Assembly (NCBI GenBank): GCA_013396755.1
Contig: VWZF01004788.1
Span: 671,336-735,335, forward strand
Length of the DNA stretch: 64,000 nucleotides
Source of the DNA: Sclerurus mexicanus
Lineage: Eukaryota > Chordata > Aves > Passeriformes > Furnariidae
Direction of reading: 5' to 3'
Made by a program: the position numbers and the translations under genes. The first letter of the stretch is position 1, and the number at the start of each line of letters is the position of its first letter. Shown piece by piece: positions 62,001 through 64,000 of this stretch. A model generated the notes under the pieces. It was given only the letters and a program-made list of their open reading frames with translations, did not search any database and was not told where the DNA came from.

Positions 62001-63685
62001 ATAACTTCATGATAGGTATATCTAATAAGTGATGCTTATCAGTGCATCCACTCATTAACAGGGTACCCATACTGTCTCAGTATTTTTATGTACAGCACCA
62101 AAACTTAAAAAAAATTTTCTGGAAACAAGGGCGGCTTTGCACTGAGACCAAAGAAGCTGCTGTTTCCCAAGGTTCCCTCATCCAGAAGGGCTGCCAGACC
62201 ATGTCTCTTTCCAAGAGCAAAGAGGGAGCCAGCAGAAAGCCATGTGGGGTGTGCAGTGGGTGTCAGTGGACCCCATCCCCAGTACTCACTGCTACATGCA
62301 AAAATAGGGCATGGTTGGCAGCTGAGCTGATTGATGATACATCTTCGCAAGTAGATTTTGGTGAGGGAGGAAATTCGATTTCTCTAATGGGAGCTCTGCC
62401 ATTTATGGGAACAAGCTGCCAGTTTTCCGCTAATATCAGGGGACAAGACTGTTGCCAAGAAATGCTTTCTTCATTTAACAGGAAAGAAGCCTGCAAGACA
62501 CATTCTCCTAATAGTAGAAGTCCAGTCAAGGTTAAGGAGAGGTAAAATAACAAAAATTACAAGCTAGATGAGTATTTATCTGTGCAAATATATAAAGCCC
62601 ATCCAAACTGTCAGGCTGGCTTCTGGACTATTCAGCAACCAGAACACCTTCAACAAAATCTGGCTTTTAAGATCCACAGCCACTATCTGGTGCTGAGCAC
62701 CTTTTAGTACAAAGCTGCTGTATTTTTGAGACAGGTTTGAGATGTGTTGTGTTTAGGCCCAGCAGGTCCTTTTGTCAGCCACACACAAACTGCTCCAGTA
62801 CCCTTTTTTTCGGATCTGACTGCAGGACCATGAAGCACTTACTCAAGCCTATTCTAAAATAACCAAGGGTAAAAAAGTGAAATGGCAGCCACTGATGCTT
62901 TCAAAAATGCCTTTTTAAAAAGCCTTGAGACACTCACATGGCCCTGATAAATCAGATGCATGTTTCATTTAAATCATTAATCTCCCATGAACTGAGACCT
63001 CTGTCACAAAAATTAAATTTTCAAATAGCCATGAGTATTAGCCTGATGTAAGTTTCTGCCAGCAGTGATCAGTACAATCTCAAACAAATTTTACAGAAAC
63101 ACACAGATGCTGAGAACTCACAAGGACGTCTCACAAAGCTGGTTTTCGTACTCTATGGCCATTAGCTACTCATCCCTCTGTTGTTTATCCCAGGCCAGCA
63201 TCAATCTTTCACACTCAATTTTCCATCTGCATGTCTGGATGCTAAATCAGTTGCTGACAAAATTATTCAAAGAATCCTACTCAAAGACTAACATATGAAA
63301 TTTAACATTGCTGTTCACCTGACTGGCCCGAAAGACCCGCTAAACTAAAAGTGCTTTTTAATTCCTCTCTGCAAAACAGCTACAGGGTTAGGTTTGGCTT
63401 TGAGGTGGGAAGTCCACACTGGGAGTCTGAAAACCTATCTTTACGCCAAGTTTTCTTCACACTCAAGATTTATTTCTTTTTTTCAGATGAAGGGAAGCAC
63501 GCAGAAGAGGAAGAATAGGATTTTTCTTCACACACACAGAGTCATTTTGCTTGCAGTAGTTTTGTGAACCAACTAATTTTGAAGCAACGTGTCACACTGG
63601 TCAATGAGGCTGCGGTGTCCAGCACCCCTCCTCCTCAGTGTTAAAGACTATCAGTTTTGTTAGTGCCGCTTTAGGGCCAATTCAC
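59093..63685. other. Anonymous non-coding stretch upstream of the terminal CpG island
   Basis: No gene or transposon recognised. A 14-bp inverted repeat with a 53-base spacer lies at 60646-60726. The longest open frame, 167 codons at 62042-62545 (plus), is Ser/Cys/Lys-rich, has no recognisable domain and overlaps open frames on the other strand; I do not call it a gene, but it is the frame here most worth checking for expression or conservation. Confidence 0.55.
60646..60726. repeat. 14-bp perfect inverted repeat, 53-base spacer
   Basis: AAAGTAGCTTTTAA at 60646-60659 and its exact reverse complement TTAAAAGCTACTTT at 60713-60726. The spacing would give a stem with a large loop. The interior shows only weak further pairing by eye. 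Confidence 0.9.
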
Positions 63686-64000
63686 TTCAATTTTGGTACC
63701 GCGGTACCGCTAAAAGGTCTTACTCCAGTAATGAGAGCTCCTTCCCCGTGAAGGCTCCTCGCCTCCGGTCCCGCACGGCGGCAGGTGCCGCACAGCCCAG
63801 CCCGCCGCTCCGCTGCCTCTCCCTGCAGGGCGCGGTGCTCCTCGCCCAGCCGGGACAGGGGGTGCGGGCACGCAGCGCCGGCGGCCGCAGAGCGAAGGGA
63901 GGCCTCCCGTGCCTTGCAGCGCGCTGTGCCGGGCGGGCTCCGGGCCAGCCGCTCCCGCCCGGGGCTTTGCGGCCTCCGGGGCCGTCCCGCCCGGCCCGCG
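63686..64000. promoter_or_regulatory. Dense CpG island, probable promoter of a gene extending off the window
   Basis: From about 63690 to the end the sequence is strongly GC-rich with preserved CpGs; I count about 39 CpG dinucleotides in 63701-64000. GC boxes of the Sp1/KLF type appear at 63931-63937 (GGGCGGG), 63954-63960 and 63986-63992 (CCCGCCC). A GGTACCGC tandem at 63695-63710 marks the left edge. The preserved CpGs imply germline hypomethylation, the signature of an active promoter. No splice donor or coding exon can be assigned, and the island is cut by the window end, so gene identity and direction are unknown. Confidence 0.85.
63695..63710. repeat. GGTACCGC direct repeat that is also a palindrome
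   Basis: GGTACCGC occurs twice in tandem; the first 14 bases (GGTACCGCGGTACC) are a perfect palindrome. It sits at the left border of the CpG island. Confidence 0.92.

Noticed and set aside
1..64000. tRNA, rRNA, snRNA, CRISPR arrays, intact retroviral gag/pol/env
   Set aside because: Looked for characteristic motifs by eye on both strands and found none that hold up.

Overview
This window looks like nuclear DNA from a bird; a non-avian sauropsid is less likely. The background is AT-rich, with no bacterial-style gene packing. Every transposon I could recognise belongs to the CR1 LINE family, and the better-preserved 3' ends carry the (ATTCTATG)n-like octamer tail typical of avian CR1. No operon, phage, CRISPR array, rRNA or tRNA was seen. 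I did not recognise any intact host protein-coding gene. The open frames are 60-200 codons long, scattered on both strands, often overlapping and without recognisable domains, as expected by chance in intergenic or intronic vertebrate DNA.

Layout. About 1.9-2.3 kb holds a small CpG-rich block with a perfect (CCCTG)n tract, a plausible promoter or first exon. From 2.3 to 10.4 kb is mostly anonymous sequence. CR1 relics lie at about 10.4-10.8 kb (+, with a broken RT segment), 11.0-11.3 kb (-), 13.1-13.3 kb (-) and 16.9-17.4 kb (+). The last abuts a possible minus-strand retroposed segment. From 17.4 to 28.7 kb I see nothing recognisable. A short CR1 end lies at 28.7-28.9 kb, a possible LTR-like block at 34.5-34.9 kb, and a GC-rich but almost CpG-free block at 36.0-36.4 kb. 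The largest relic, a CR1 reverse transcriptase pseudogene, lies at 36.8-38.1 kb (-). From 38.2 to 50.4 kb is AT-rich with simple repeats only. CR1 3' ends follow at 50.5 and 58.9-59.1 kb. The window ends in a dense CpG island (63.7-64.0 kb) with GC boxes, very likely the promoter or first exon of a gene lying mainly outside the window.

No set of genes works together here, and I found no new biological system. The best-supported content is the CR1 remains, with specific inactivating changes visible in the RT motifs, and the two CpG islands. Secondary signals are a (GGGCA)n G-quadruplex candidate in the first island, the CpG-depleted GC block, and several perfect palindromes or hairpins. Exons of an unrecognised gene or conserved non-coding elements could be present but cannot be told from background without alignment to other genomes.
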